64,000 bases of DNA from Labedella endophytica (GCF_003990045.1 NZ_RZGZ01000006.1:56131-120130); one strand, 5' to 3'. Positions 1 through 10,464 are shown, counted from the stretch's first letter. The notes: generated by a model not told the origin, from the sequence alone. Translations and numbers: made by a program.

Positions 1-404
1 CACGCCCCGCTGCCCGCAGTCTCGCGGAGGCCGCCGAGTTGCTCGGGATCGAGCCGGGTGACATCGTGAAATCCCTCGTCGTCCGCCGTTCCGACGGCGA
101 GTACCTCTTCGCCCTCGTCCCCGGAGGACGGAAGATCGACTGGGCGAAGCTCCGAGGCGCCGTGGGCATCAATCGTCTGTCACTGCCGGATGCCGATCAG
201 GCGAAGGCGGCCACCGGATACGAGCGCGGCACCATCACACCGCTCGGGAGCACGACGGCGTGGCCCGTCTACGCCGACGAACGCATCCGTGGTCGTCGGG
301 TGGCTCTCGGCGGTGGCGCCCACGGCCTCAGTACCTTCGTCGACGGGGACGCACTGCTGGCCGCCCTCGACGCGACGGTCTCGGATATCACCGCGGAGGA
401 GTGA
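1..404 (+). CDS. YbaK/EbsC-type aminoacyl-tRNA deacylase, 5' end missing
   Basis: The gene is cut by the left edge of the window; the reading frame is open from base 3 and about 133 C-terminal residues are visible. The family hydrolyses misacylated tRNA (such as Cys-tRNA-Pro) in the cytoplasm. Visible hallmarks are the DIVKSLVV segment with the conserved lysine, a GINRLSLPDAD stretch and GYERGTITPLG followed by a glycine-rich GGGAHGL loop, all in the order seen in YbaK-like proteins. A TTG at 39 is an unlikely start, because the frame continues upstream with family-like residues (LAEAAELL). The 3' end overlaps the end of the convergent small gene by 17 bp. Substrate specificity cannot be read from the sequence. 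Confidence 0.85.
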   Translation, partial: RPAARSLAEAAELLGIEPGDIVKSLVVRRSDGEYLFALVPGGRKIDWAKLRGAVGINRLSLPDADQAKAATGYERGTITPLGSTTAWPVYADERIRGRRVALGGGAHGLSTFVDGDALLAALDATVSDITAEE

Positions 405-531
405 CGCCCGCAGTCTCCGTCAGGGGTTCGCTGCTCGGGAGGAGGCACGCGTCGCCCTCGCACGCGTCCTGCGTCGGCGCCACGAACGTGAACCCGCCGA
501 GCGGGGCGGACAGGCGGTCCGTCGACGTCAC
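388..531 (-). CDS. Small protein (47 aa) translationally coupled to the FrnE-like gene
   Basis: I do not recognise this family. The GTG start at 531 overlaps the TGA stop of the FrnE-like gene in a GTGA junction, the same coupling seen at several secure gene pairs in this window. The product has a hydrophobic-aromatic core (GGFTFVAP), an acidic CEGDAC motif with two cysteines at about residues 24 and 29, and a Pro/Thr-rich tail ending in PPR. There is no signal peptide or membrane segment. A cysteine pair next to a thiol oxidoreductase is suggestive but not proof of shared function. Support is the coupling and GC-rich third positions; homologue conservation has not been tested. Confidence 0.55.
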   Translation of the reverse strand: MTSTDRLSAPLGGFTFVAPTQDACEGDACLLPSSEPLTETAGVTPPR

Positions 532-1232
532 GACCCCGCTCCCTCGGACACCGGGGACGGCACCGCGGAGCGTTCGCGCTCGGCGTGAGCGAGGGCAGAG
601 GCGAACGTCGCCGGCTCCTGAGCGCCGGAGAGCGCCCACTTCCCGTCGATGACGAAGAAGGGGACGCCGTTGATCCCGAGTTCCCTCGCCTGCGCCTCGT
701 CCGCGAGGACGTCCGCGCGGAAGGTGTGGTCGCGGAGCGCCGTGGCCGCTTCCTCGGGATCGAGACCGATCTCGGTCGCGAGGGCGACGAGCTCGTCCTC
801 GCGGCCGAGGTGGCGGCCCTCGGTGAAGTAGGCGCGCATGAGCCGCTCCGTCATCTCGAGCTGCACACCCTGGGCGGCGGCGAAATGGATGAGCTCGTGC
901 GCGAGGACCGTGTTCGTGTGCTTGAGCATGTCGAACCGGTACTCGAGGCCGACCGAGGCGGCGATACCCGTGACGTGGTCGAGCATCTGTCGGGCCTGAC
1001 CGGCGTCGATGCCCTTGTGGCGCGCGAGGTAGTCCGCCTCGTCGCCCTCGAAGTCCTCCGGGGTGTCGGGCGACAGCTCGAAACTGTGGAAGACGAGGTC
1101 GACAGCCGGAGTGGTGCCCTCACCGGCCTCGCGCCACGCAGCCTCCCCCGCTTCGAATCGTCGCTTGCCGATGTAGCACCACGGGCAGGCGATGTCGGAC
1201 CAGACGTCGACGCGGAGGTTCTCTGAGCTCAT
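528..1232 (-). CDS. FrnE-like DsbA family oxidoreductase
   Basis: A 234-residue thioredoxin-fold protein of the FrnE branch of the DsbA family, related to 2-hydroxychromene-2-carboxylate isomerases. The active-site CPWC is at residues 16-19, after the strand VDVWSD. A GVPFF segment with the conserved cis-proline is near residue 191, and the helical insert lies between. No signal peptide is present, so the protein is cytoplasmic and probably acts on thiols or disulfides. The ATG at 1232 fits the family N-terminus (LRVDVWSDIACPWC); longer reading is out of family. It lies 28 bp downstream of uppS and is coupled at its 3' end to a 47-residue protein. Confidence 0.9.
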   Translation of the reverse strand: MSSENLRVDVWSDIACPWCYIGKRRFEAGEAAWREAGEGTTPAVDLVFHSFELSPDTPEDFEGDEADYLARHKGIDAGQARQMLDHVTGIAASVGLEYRFDMLKHTNTVLAHELIHFAAAQGVQLEMTERLMRAYFTEGRHLGREDELVALATEIGLDPEEAATALRDHTFRADVLADEAQARELGINGVPFFVIDGKWALSGAQEPATFASALAHAERERSAVPSPVSEGAGS

Positions 1233-1260
1233 GCTCGGGGAAACCCTCCGGGGCGTCGTG

Positions 1261-2094
1261 CTATTCCTGCGGCTCAGCGACCCCGGCCGATTCGGCCGTC
1301 GGCTTGTCGACGGCTCCCCCGAACCGGCGGTCGCGCGACGCGTATATGCGTGCGGCGTGCCAGAGGTCGGTCCGGGTGAAGTCGGGCCAGAGGGTGTCGA
1401 GGAAGACCATCTCGGCGTAGGCGCTCTGCCAGAGGAGGAAGTTGCTCGTGCGCTGTTCGCCCGAACTCCGCACGAAGAGATCGACGTCGGGCATGTCGGG
1501 AAGGTACAGCGCGCGTCCGATCGTCTTCTCGGAGATGCCGGAGGGCTTGAGGCGACCGGCCTTGACCTCCTCGGCGAGGCCGCGGACCGCGTCGGCGATC
1601 TCTGTCCGACCGCCGTAATTGACGCACATCGTGAGCGTGAGGGTGGAATTGCCGGCTGTGAGGGCCTCGGCGTACTCGAGCTCGGAGATGACGGAACGCC
1701 AGAGCTTCGGTCGCCGTCCGGCCCAACGGATACGCACACCCCACTCGTTGAGCTGGTCGCGTCGCCGGTGGAGCACATCGCGGTTGTAGCCCATGAGGAA
1801 CCGCACCTCGTCGGGAGACCTCGACCAGTTCTCGGTGGAGAAGGCGTAGACGCTGAGATGCTTGACGCCGAGCTGGATCGCTCCGGCGACGACATCGAGG
1901 AGGGCCGCCTCTCCCGCCCGGTGCCCCTCGATCCGCGTCTGCCCCCGCTTGTTCGCCCAGCGGCCGTTGCCGTCCATCACGATCGCGATGTGATTCGGGA
2001 CGAGGCGCTTCGGCAGCTCCGGCGGGTAGACACCCGTCCAATCGAGGGGACGGTACGGCACGGCGTCGCGGTGGGTGAAGGGCTTCGGCGTCAT
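1261..2094 (-). CDS. uppS: Isoprenyl transferase (cis-prenyl diphosphate synthase)
   Basis: A 277-residue cis-prenyltransferase that condenses isopentenyl diphosphate onto an allylic primer to make the undecaprenyl or decaprenyl carrier for wall polymers, at the cytoplasmic membrane. The catalytic Asp is D41 in [19 protein letters not shown] and the C-terminal [11 protein letters not shown] motif are intact. The start at 2094 is set by the ATGA overlap with the recO stop, and the family N-terminus follows. Actinobacteria often carry two such enzymes of different product length, and which one this is cannot be told here. Confidence 0.93.
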   Translation of the reverse strand: MTPKPFTHRDAVPYRPLDWTGVYPPELPKRLVPNHIAIVMDGNGRWANKRGQTRIEGHRAGEAALLDVVAGAIQLGVKHLSVYAFSTENWSRSPDEVRFLMGYNRDVLHRRRDQLNEWGVRIRWAGRRPKLWRSVISELEYAEALTAGNSTLTLTMCVNYGGRTEIADAVRGLAEEVKAGRLKPSGISEKTIGRALYLPDMPDVDLFVRSSGEQRTSNFLLWQSAYAEMVFLDTLWPDFTRTDLWHAARIYASRDRRFGGAVDKPTAESAGVAEPQE

Positions 2095-2828
2095 GAGGTG
2101 ATCTGCCTCCTGTCGAGGTGGGCGAGCGATCGGAGTCCACGCTCGAGGTGCCACTGGGTGTAGGCGGCCGTGACGCCGCTCGCCCGGCGGCGTACCGGAT
2201 CCGGGCTGTCATCGGCGAGCCCCCAGTCGCCCGTGAGCAGGGCCGAGAGGAGACCGAGCGTATCGTCGTCGAGGCGCGGGCTGCCGGAGGGCGCACAGTC
2301 GTCGCACACGACGCCGCCCAACTGCACGACGGCGTGCGAGTGCGGCCCGGGCGCCTGGCACCGCGAGCAGTCGAAGAAGCTCGGCGCCCATCCGGCGAGG
2401 GACAGCGACCGCAGCAGATAGGCGTCGAGGACGAGCGCGGGATCGTGGTCTCGTCGGGAGAGGGAACGCAGTGCACCGACGAGCAACAAGTACTGCTGGA
2501 GCTGCGGCTCGGAGTCCGTCAGTCGATCGGCCGTCTCGACGATGGCGTTGGCCGCGGTGTAGCTCGGATAGTCCGCGACGATCTCGGCTCCGTAGGACCC
2601 GAGGGTCTCCGCCTGGTTCACGATGTCGAGGCTGCGTCCCTCGTAGAGCTGCAGGTCGGCGACCATGAACGGCTCGAGGCGCGATCCGAACTTGGAGGAG
2701 GTGCGGCGGACGCCCTTCGCCACGGCGCGCACCTTGCCGTGCTGCTTCGTGAGCAGCGTGACGATGCGGTCGGCTTCACCGAGCTTCGTCGTGCGGAGCA
2801 CGACGCCTTCGTCTCGGTATACGGGCAT
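2091..2828 (-). CDS. recO: DNA repair protein RecO
   Basis: A 245-residue recombination mediator that binds single-stranded DNA and SSB and helps RecR load RecA in the RecFOR pathway. The N-terminal OB-fold ([19 protein letters not shown]) is followed by a helical domain and a zinc-binding set, C154/C157 and C175/C178. The ATG at 2828 matches the family start. GATAAT lies exactly 6 nt upstream, so the mRNA may be leaderless. It diverges from the TRIC-type gene over 128 bp and overlaps uppS by 4 bp. Confidence 0.93.
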   Translation of the reverse strand: MPVYRDEGVVLRTTKLGEADRIVTLLTKQHGKVRAVAKGVRRTSSKFGSRLEPFMVADLQLYEGRSLDIVNQAETLGSYGAEIVADYPSYTAANAIVETADRLTDSEPQLQQYLLLVGALRSLSRRDHDPALVLDAYLLRSLSLAGWAPSFFDCSRCQAPGPHSHAVVQLGGVVCDDCAPSGSPRLDDDTLGLLSALLTGDWGLADDSPDPVRRRASGVTAAYTQWHLERGLRSLAHLDRRQITS

Positions 2829-2956
2829 ACGTCGATTATCCCCGTTCCCTGGGGTGCCGGGTCCGCCGCGACGCGCCAGCGACGGCCGATTCCCGGGAGG
2901 CTCGTCGGGCAGGAACGAGCGTCCCGGGAGCCGCTGCGCCGTGGCACGATGGTGCC

Positions 2957-3616
2957 GTGTCACCGCTCTTCACCATCCCCCTCTGGATCGACCTCGCGGC
3001 CGTGGCCGTCGGCGGCGTCCAGGGTGCGATGTTCGCGGCGCGCTTCACCGACAACCGGCTCGACCTGCTGGGTGTCGGGATCATCGGGATCGTGGTCGGG
3101 CTCGGCGGCGGGTTCGGTCGCGACATCCTCCTCGGCCTGCCTCCCGCCGCCCTGCAATCGAACGGCTACCTCATCGTGGCGTCGGCGGCTGCCCTCCTCG
3201 GGATGCTGCTCCTGCAGGTCTTCTCGCGGCTCGGCCCCGTCATCATCGGCCTCGACGCCCTGACGATCGGGCTCTTCGGCGCGATCGGATCCTCGAAGGC
3301 CCTCGCCCTGGGTCTGCCCGAGGTCCCCGCGATCTTCGTCGGGGTCGTCGCGGCGGTCGGTGGGAGCGTGGTGCGCGACGTCATGTTGAACCTCCCCGTC
3401 GCGCTCATGCACGTGGGTTCGCTCTACGCCGTCGCGGCGGCCGCCGGCACGACGACGCTCGTCGTCGCGGCGAGCCTCGGGCTTCCGGTGGGGGTCGCCG
3501 CGATCGCGTGCGTCCTCGTGACGACCCTCCTGCGCGTGCTCGCGATCAGCTTCGGCTGGAGCCTGCCAGAGCAGCGGGCGCTCGCCGGCTGGCGCTCCTG
3601 GCGTCGCCGCCGCTGA
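2957..3616 (+). CDS. TRIC cation channel / UPF0126 (YadS-like) membrane protein
   Basis: A 219-residue polytopic protein with about seven membrane segments made of two homologous halves. Each half has a glycine-rich GG(F/S)xRD(I/V) turn: [17 protein letters not shown] near residue 50 and [16 protein letters not shown] near 136. This is the signature of the bacterial TRIC/UPF0126 family, whose members have been reported as cation channels or as small amino-acid transporters; the substrate here is unknown. The GTG start is preceded by CACGAT 6 nt upstream, a weak -10. A large hairpin follows the stop and separates it from the convergent phosphatase gene. Confidence 0.85.
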   Translation: MSPLFTIPLWIDLAAVAVGGVQGAMFAARFTDNRLDLLGVGIIGIVVGLGGGFGRDILLGLPPAALQSNGYLIVASAAALLGMLLLQVFSRLGPVIIGLDALTIGLFGAIGSSKALALGLPEVPAIFVGVVAAVGGSVVRDVMLNLPVALMHVGSLYAVAAAAGTTTLVVAASLGLPVGVAAIACVLVTTLLRVLAISFGWSLPEQRALAGWRSWRRRR

Positions 3617-3662
3617 CCCGCCGCGTCCGTCCCTCCGTCCCGAGCTTGAATCGGCCCGCAAC

Positions 3663-3722
3663 TGCGTACGCAACTGCCTCCTGCTGGTGAGAATTCACCC
3701 GCAGGAGGCAGTTGCGTACGCA
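3663..3722. terminator. Long perfect hairpin between convergent genes
   Basis: Arms of 22 bp at 3663-3684 and 3701-3722 are perfectly complementary. The 16-nt loop itself holds GGTGA/TCACC. Each arm also contains the self-complementary TGCGTACGCA. It lies between the converging TRIC-type and phoX genes and probably works as a bidirectional terminator, but it is longer than usual and could be a repeat element. Confidence 0.6.
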
Positions 3723-3725
3723 AGA

Positions 3726-3750
3726 CCCTGAACGATCAGCGTGATCAGGG
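3726..3750 (-). terminator. Short inverted repeat 3' of phoX
   Basis: CCCTGA (3726-3731) pairs with TCAGGG (3745-3750) around a 13-nt loop, 20 bp past the phoX stop in its direction of transcription. Without a T-run it is only a possible accessory terminator next to the larger hairpin. Confidence 0.35.
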
Positions 3751-3770
3751 GTGAGCCCCCGGCGCGGCCC

Positions 3771-6161
3771 TCAGGCGTCGGTCGGGGTGTCCTCGCCGGC
3801 GTCGGCGCGGGAGCCGCGGCGCGCGCGCAGGCCGATGGCCGCGGCACCCGCGGCGACGAGAGCCGCGGCGGCGGCGATGACCCCGCCCGTCTCGGCTCCC
3901 GTCGCGGCGAGGCCTCCCCCGGAGCCCGAGCCGTTGCCCGATCCGCCGCCGTTGCCGACCCCGGATCCGCCGGACGGGCTCGGGGACGGCGACGGGGCGC
4001 CGGTCGGTCCCGCGGTGGGCGTGGCCGTAGGCGATCCCGTGGGCGTCGGCTCCGGCGTCGGGGTCGGGGTCGGCGCCGGCTCGAGCTGGACCGTCGGCAG
4101 CACCTGGACGACCGCCGGGCGCGGCTGCGCGACGGAGCCGACGAGGCGAGCGGACGGGTCGTTCGCGTAGTCGGGGAAGTAGGACGTCGGCGCTTCGAAC
4201 GAACCGTCCTCGCCGGGGTGCTGCACCGAGACGAAGACGTGCTGGTCGGCATCGCGGATCACCGGGCCGCACGTCTCCGCCTCGCGCGGAACCGAGAGGA
4301 ACTGCTGCACGTTGCCGCGGTCCGCTCCCTCGAGCGAGACCTTGAAGAGGCCGTCGTTGTAGCCGATCCCGTCGGGAGCGCCGTCCGTCGAGATCCAGAG
4401 GTTGCCCACGGAGTCGAACGCGAGGTTGTCCGGGCAGGAGATCGGCGAGACCTGCTCCTGCGGGAAGCCGGAGAAGTACACGACGTCGCCCTGTGCGTAG
4501 TCGCCGCACAGCATGAGGAGGTTCCAGGTGAACGTGGTGCCCGTCTGGTCGCCGCCGTCCTCCGTGATCTCGACGATGTGGCCGTCACGGTTCTGCAGGC
4601 GCGGGTTGACCTCGGTCGCCCCCTCGGTGCCCTCGTTGCCACGGTTGGAGTTGTTCGTGCAGGCGACGTAGATCTTGCCCGTGATGAGGTTCGGCTCGAC
4701 GTCCTCGCACCGGTCCATCTTCGTGGCCCCTGCGATGTCGGCGGCCAACCGCGTGTTCACGAGGACCTCCTCGACGCTCATGCCCGCGATCGCGGACGCA
4801 CCGGAGACCACGAGCGGGATCCACTGCCCGGTTCCGTCGAACGAGCCGTCGGAGGGGACGGCGCCCGTGCCGTCGATCTCGGAAGTGGGCGAGTCGCCGG
4901 CGAAACGAGCGACGTAGAGGTCGCCCTCCTCGAGGATGGTCAGGTTGTGCGCGCGGTCGCCCTCGATGTAGCTCTTCTGCGACACGAACTTGTAGAGGTA
5001 GTCGAACCGCTCATCGTCGCCCATGTAGGCGACGACCTTGCCGTTCGGCGCCACGATGACGTTCGCGCCCTCGTGCTTGAGGCGACCCATCGCGGTGTGC
5101 TTCCGCGGGGTGGACGTCGGGTCGAAGGGGTCGACCTCGACGATCCAGCCGAAGCGGTTCACCTCGTTCTCGTACCCCGCGGTGCGCGCGTCGAACCGGG
5201 GGTCGTCGAGTTCCCACTGGCGGGCGGTCGCGCCGGGTGCGAGGCCGTAGCGCTTCTCGGCGGCGGAGGTGCCGGCCGACCGGAAGTAGCCGTTGAAGTT
5301 CTCCTCGCCGGAGAGGATCGTGCCCCACGGGGTCGTGCCGCCGGCGCAGTTTCCGAGCGTGCCGAGCACGGTACGACCCGACGGGTCGGCCGTCGTCTTC
5401 AACAGGTCGGAGCCCGCGGCCGCTCCCGTCATCGTGTACGGGGTGTCGATGAGGAAGCGGCGGTTGTGCTCGCCGCCGCGGACGTACTCCCAGGGACGGT
5501 CGACGGCCTCGCGCACGAGCTCCACGACCGACAGGCCGTGCGCGGCGCGACCGACGGCTCGGATCCGTTCGAGGTCCGAGGCGAGCTCGCTCTCGGAGAA
5601 CATGATCGTCTCGTTGGTGTACTCGTGGTTCACGAAGAGCAGCGCGCGCAGTCGATCCGTTCCAGGGAGCTCGACGATGTCGGTGTAGTCGTTGTTGTAG
5701 CCGAACTGACCCGCCTGGGCCGCCGCGGTCTGGTTCGAGATGTCGAACTCGGCGCTGTCGGTGAAGAGCGGGTCGCCCCAGCGGATGATCGGCTGCCAGG
5801 AGAAGCCCTCGGGAACGGTGAACGCGTCGACTGTGTACGGTACGGGATCGATGGGGGTGAAGGACAACGCCGACGGCACGAAGGCCGCGACCGGACCGCC
5901 GGTCGCCGCAGCGGCCGAACCGGCGCGGGAGAGTCCGAGCGATCCGGCGGCGACGGTGACGACGCCCGCGAGTCCGAGGCCGAGCGCGGTCCGCCGAGAC
6001 ACCTGCGCCTGCACGATGTCACGGAAGTAGCCGTTCTGGGACGTGTTGCAGACGCCGGAGGAGCACGCGTTGGCGCACTTGAGGGCGCACGTCACGGCGC
6101 TGCGCTTACCCTTCACGTGACCGGCCATGGGGAGATCGATGCGTCGCAGAGATGTGGTCAT
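3771..6161 (-). CDS. phoX: PhoX family (DUF839) secreted phosphatase with LAATG sorting signal
   Basis: A 796-residue protein. PhoX enzymes are calcium- and iron-dependent phosphomonoesterases outside the membrane that release phosphate from organic esters. The N-terminus has a four-cysteine region (C25, C29, C33, C38), then a twin-arginine signal (SRRTALGLGLAG, residues 55-66), so export by Tat is expected. The beta-propeller body carries family motifs such as LFVNHEY, GNCAGG, WGTILSGEEN and DNLAFDSVGNLWISTDG. The C-terminus has a Pro/Thr/Ser then Gly/Ser linker, LAATG, a hydrophobic segment and a basic tail (RARRGSR), a class E-type sortase signal. The ATG at 6161 is the start before the Cys-rich region. 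A PHO box lies upstream. Confidence 0.9.
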   Translation of the reverse strand: MTTSLRRIDLPMAGHVKGKRSAVTCALKCANACSSGVCNTSQNGYFRDIVQAQVSRRTALGLGLAGVVTVAAGSLGLSRAGSAAAATGGPVAAFVPSALSFTPIDPVPYTVDAFTVPEGFSWQPIIRWGDPLFTDSAEFDISNQTAAAQAGQFGYNNDYTDIVELPGTDRLRALLFVNHEYTNETIMFSESELASDLERIRAVGRAAHGLSVVELVREAVDRPWEYVRGGEHNRRFLIDTPYTMTGAAAGSDLLKTTADPSGRTVLGTLGNCAGGTTPWGTILSGEENFNGYFRSAGTSAAEKRYGLAPGATARQWELDDPRFDARTAGYENEVNRFGWIVEVDPFDPTSTPRKHTAMGRLKHEGANVIVAPNGKVVAYMGDDERFDYLYKFVSQKSYIEGDRAHNLTILEEGDLYVARFAGDSPTSEIDGTGAVPSDGSFDGTGQWIPLVVSGASAIAGMSVEEVLVNTRLAADIAGATKMDRCEDVEPNLITGKIYVACTNNSNRGNEGTEGATEVNPRLQNRDGHIVEITEDGGDQTGTTFTWNLLMLCGDYAQGDVVYFSGFPQEQVSPISCPDNLAFDSVGNLWISTDGAPDGIGYNDGLFKVSLEGADRGNVQQFLSVPREAETCGPVIRDADQHVFVSVQHPGEDGSFEAPTSYFPDYANDPSARLVGSVAQPRPAVVQVLPTVQLEPAPTPTPTPEPTPTGSPTATPTAGPTGAPSPSPSPSGGSGVGNGGGSGNGSGSGGGLAATGAETGGVIAAAAALVAAGAAAIGLRARRGSRADAGEDTPTDA

Positions 6162-6229
6162 GACCTGTCTTTCCGTCGAGGGGGCGAGCTCGCACCACTC
6201 AAACAGGGCACACCGAACACTTCGTCGCC

Positions 6230-6262
6230 GCGGGATGACGCCGAGGGGAACCGCAGGTGAAC
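6230..6262 (-). promoter_or_regulatory. PHO box: three tandem 11-nt PhoP repeats upstream of phoX
   Basis: Read on the minus strand from 6262, three contiguous 11-mers are GTTCACCTGCG, GTTCCCCTCGG and CGTCATCCCGC. The first two match the GTTCACC-type direct repeat known for actinobacterial PhoP; the third is degenerate. The site begins 69 nt from the phoX start codon, a sensible place for an activator. PhoR and PhoP are not encoded in this window. Confidence 0.7.
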
Positions 6263-6297
6263 AGGGAGCGTCGGCTCTCGACGGGAGTGTGAACGCA

Positions 6298-6330
6298 CGT
6301 GGCGCCGCCCCGGTGAGGGGCGGCGCCACG
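6298..6330 (-). terminator. leuA terminator hairpin
   Basis: A perfect 14-bp stem (6298-6311 with 6317-6330) and a GGTGA loop lie 38 bp past the leuA stop codon. There is no clear T-run, as is common for actinobacterial terminators. Confidence 0.75.
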
Positions 6331-6368
6331 GAGGTCCAGATCGGCGCGGGGCCGCGGGCGGGCCGAGG

Positions 6369-8192
<1,824 letters not shown>

Positions 8193-8208
<16 letters not shown>

Positions 8209-8237
8209 CAGCTAAGGAGGAGCGAACCGAGAAGCAC
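8193..8237 (-). CDS. leuA leader peptide (14 aa, Leu-rich)
   Basis: A GTG-started frame of 14 codons encodes MLLGSLLLSCRDEA, with leucine at positions 2, 3, 6, 7 and 8. TAGCCT lies 6 nt upstream of the GTG, so the transcript probably begins at the start codon and translation of the leader is leaderless. Five leucine codons just before a hairpin upstream of leuA is the classic arrangement for leucine-sensing by ribosome stalling. The peptide itself needs no other function. Confidence 0.75.
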
Positions 8238-8243
8238 GGGGCC

Positions 8244-8249
8244 AGGCTA
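8244..8249 (-). promoter_or_regulatory. -10 element of the leuA leader transcript
   Basis: TAGCCT on the minus strand fits the actinobacterial TAnnnT -10 consensus and ends 6 nt before the leader-peptide GTG. No convincing -35 is seen. Confidence 0.55.
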
Positions 8250-8314
8250 GCACGGTGCGGCCGCGGACCTCCACGTCGCACCGTGCCGCCTGGGCAGCGA
8301 TCACCCGACGACGC

Positions 8315-9706
8315 TCACTCGACCGCGAGTGCCGCCACCGGGCTGACTCGAGTGGCCCGCTGCGCGGGGGCGATCGACGCGGCTGCGGCGAGGACCACCG
8401 CGACCACGACGGCTCCCACGATGACGAACCAGGGCACGCTCGGACCGACGAATCCGCCGCCGAGCATCGACCCGAGGAGCGCCTGCGCGCCGCTCCAGCC
8501 GTAGACGATCCCGAGCACGACGCCGAATGCGACCGACGCCACCGACATCTGCACGGCCTCGGCGAGCACCATGCGCCGTACCTGACCGGCCGTGAATCCG
8601 AGTGCACGGAGCAGACCGAGCTCGCGCCGGCGCTGGAGGACGCTGAGCGAGAGGGTGTTGACCATCCCGACCGCCGCGATCACGGCGCTGAAGCCGAAGA
8701 GGACCGAGAAGACGCCGATCGTGATGGCGAGCGTCTCGTCGACGCCCGCGAAGTCCTCCGGGTACTGTTCGCTCGCCCGGACGATCATGTCGTAGTAGCT
8801 CGAGGTCGCTACGGCGAACATCGTGACGAGCGTGACACCGATGACGAGACCGATGGTGGCGCGGGAGCTGCGTGCGGGATTCCGGACGGCGTTCTCCGCG
8901 GCGAGTCGTGCGGTCGGCGACGGGCCGAGGGCACGGCCGACGAGCCGGAGCACAGCAGGCATCACGAACGGGGCCGCGAGGACGATCCCGGAGAAGGAGA
9001 GGATCCCCCCGAGCATGCCCACGAGGACTCCGAGCATGGAGACCATGCCGATGACCACTCCCCCGCCCAGCAGCAGGACGCCGACCGCGATGAGGACGAT
9101 CGACGCGATGCGCCGGGCCACCATCGAGCGACCCGAGTCGTCGTCGGATTCGACGGACGCCGCCGTCGCCTGCACGGGACGCACGGCGAGGATGCGCCGT
9201 GAGCCGACCCACGACGCGAGCCACGTGGTGAGGGTGACCACGACGACGGGGGCGACGAGCGCCGGCGAGACCACGGTCGAGCCTCCGGACGGGATGTCGC
9301 CCGTCGAGACCCCGACGCCGATCAGCGCGGCCATGAGGCCGATCCCGACGACGGTGCCGATGAGGGCCCCCGCGAGCCCGACGAGGATGCCGTCGACGGC
9401 GATGCGGTTGCGCAGGGTCCGCGCGTCGGCCCCGACGAGACGGAGGAGCGCGATGTCGCGCGTCCTCCCCGCGATGACGGTGCCGACCGTGTTGGCGGTC
9501 ACGATGCCTCCCACGAAGATCGCGATGGCGAAGAAGACGACGGCGACGAGCCCGAGAGCGAGCCGCGTCGATTCCTTCGACCCGACGGATCCCCCGGCGA
9601 CGAGGTCCGTGAGGAGCACCGTTCCCTGGAGCAGCAGTGCGCCGAACGCCCCGGAGAGTGCGGCTACGAGCAGGGTGGCGCGGTAGTCGCGCCAGCGCAT
9701 CCTCAT
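8315..9706 (-). CDS. ABC transporter permease, FtsX type
   Basis: A 463-residue membrane protein with two FtsX-like halves. The first has segments near residues 10-30 and 45-130 around a TRDIALLRLVGA cytoplasmic loop. The second has a similar loop, RRRELGLLRALGF, and ends with three membrane segments and the PAQRATRVSPVAAL tail. The large extracytoplasmic domain of MacB-type proteins is missing, so this is a short permease. It overlaps the ATPase gene by ATGA and must work with it, probably exporting or extracting a hydrophobic or peptide compound; the substrate is not known. Confidence 0.88.
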   Translation of the reverse strand: MRMRWRDYRATLLVAALSGAFGALLLQGTVLLTDLVAGGSVGSKESTRLALGLVAVVFFAIAIFVGGIVTANTVGTVIAGRTRDIALLRLVGADARTLRNRIAVDGILVGLAGALIGTVVGIGLMAALIGVGVSTGDIPSGGSTVVSPALVAPVVVVTLTTWLASWVGSRRILAVRPVQATAASVESDDDSGRSMVARRIASIVLIAVGVLLLGGGVVIGMVSMLGVLVGMLGGILSFSGIVLAAPFVMPAVLRLVGRALGPSPTARLAAENAVRNPARSSRATIGLVIGVTLVTMFAVATSSYYDMIVRASEQYPEDFAGVDETLAITIGVFSVLFGFSAVIAAVGMVNTLSLSVLQRRRELGLLRALGFTAGQVRRMVLAEAVQMSVASVAFGVVLGIVYGWSGAQALLGSMLGGGFVGPSVPWFVIVGAVVVAVVLAAAASIAPAQRATRVSPVAALAVE

Positions 9707-10464
9707 CGGGCATCCTCCATGGCGAGCATGAACCGGGAGATCTCCTCGGCGCTCGAACGGTCGCGCTCGTCCACGATGCGGCCGTCGGCGAGGAAGAGGA
9801 TCCGGTCGGCGTAGGACGCCGCGACCGGATCGTGCGTGACCATCGCGATGGACTGGCCGAAGCGCGAGCATGCCTCGGTCAGGAGGGCGAGGACCTCCCG
9901 GCCGCTGCGGGAGTCGAGGTTGCCGGTGGGTTCGTCGGCGAAGACGAGGTCGGGTCGCGTGGCGAGCGCACGGGCGATCGCGACGCGCTGCTGCTGACCG
10001 CCGCTCAACTCGTGCGGGCGGTGCGTCAGCCGATCGTCGATACCCAGGGTCGACACGAGGGAGTCGATCCACCGGGACTCGTCGACGTCGGGCTTGCGGC
10101 CGTCGAGGTCGAACGGGAGGAGGATGTTCGCGCGGGCGTCGAGCGTGGGCACGAGGTTGAAGGACTGGAAGACGAATCCGATGCGTCGTCGACGGAGGAG
10201 GGTGAGCTCACGGTCGCCGAGGGTCGTGATGTCGGTGTCGCCCACCCACACCTGGCCCCCGTCGGTCGAGTCCAGGCCGGCCATCACATGCATGAGGGTG
10301 GACTTGCCGGAACCGCTCGGACCCATGATCGCGGTGAACTGGCCGCGTCGGATTCCGACGGACACGTCGTCGAGCGCGACGACGGCGCCGTGCCCGACGC
10401 CGAAGCACCGGGAGACGCCGGCGACGCGGGCCGCGAGGCCCATTTCTGAAGTGGTGATCGTCAT
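9703..10464 (-). CDS. ABC transporter ATP-binding protein, LolD/MacB type
   Basis: A 253-residue ATPase with Walker A GPSGSGKST (48-56), Q-loop FVFQSFNL, signature LSGGQQQRVAIARA, Walker B LVFADEPTGNLD and switch histidine in MVTHDP. The DEPTGNLD form is typical of MacB/LolD-class exporters and antibiotic-response transporters. The ATG at 10464 has TAGCGT 7 nt upstream, so an internal leaderless promoter is possible, although the response regulator gene ends only 59 bp before it. It energises the FtsX-type permease encoded next. Confidence 0.93.
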   Translation of the reverse strand: MTITTSEMGLAARVAGVSRCFGVGHGAVVALDDVSVGIRRGQFTAIMGPSGSGKSTLMHVMAGLDSTDGGQVWVGDTDITTLGDRELTLLRRRRIGFVFQSFNLVPTLDARANILLPFDLDGRKPDVDESRWIDSLVSTLGIDDRLTHRPHELSGGQQQRVAIARALATRPDLVFADEPTGNLDSRSGREVLALLTEACSRFGQSIAMVTHDPVAASYADRILFLADGRIVDERDRSSAEEISRFMLAMEDAR

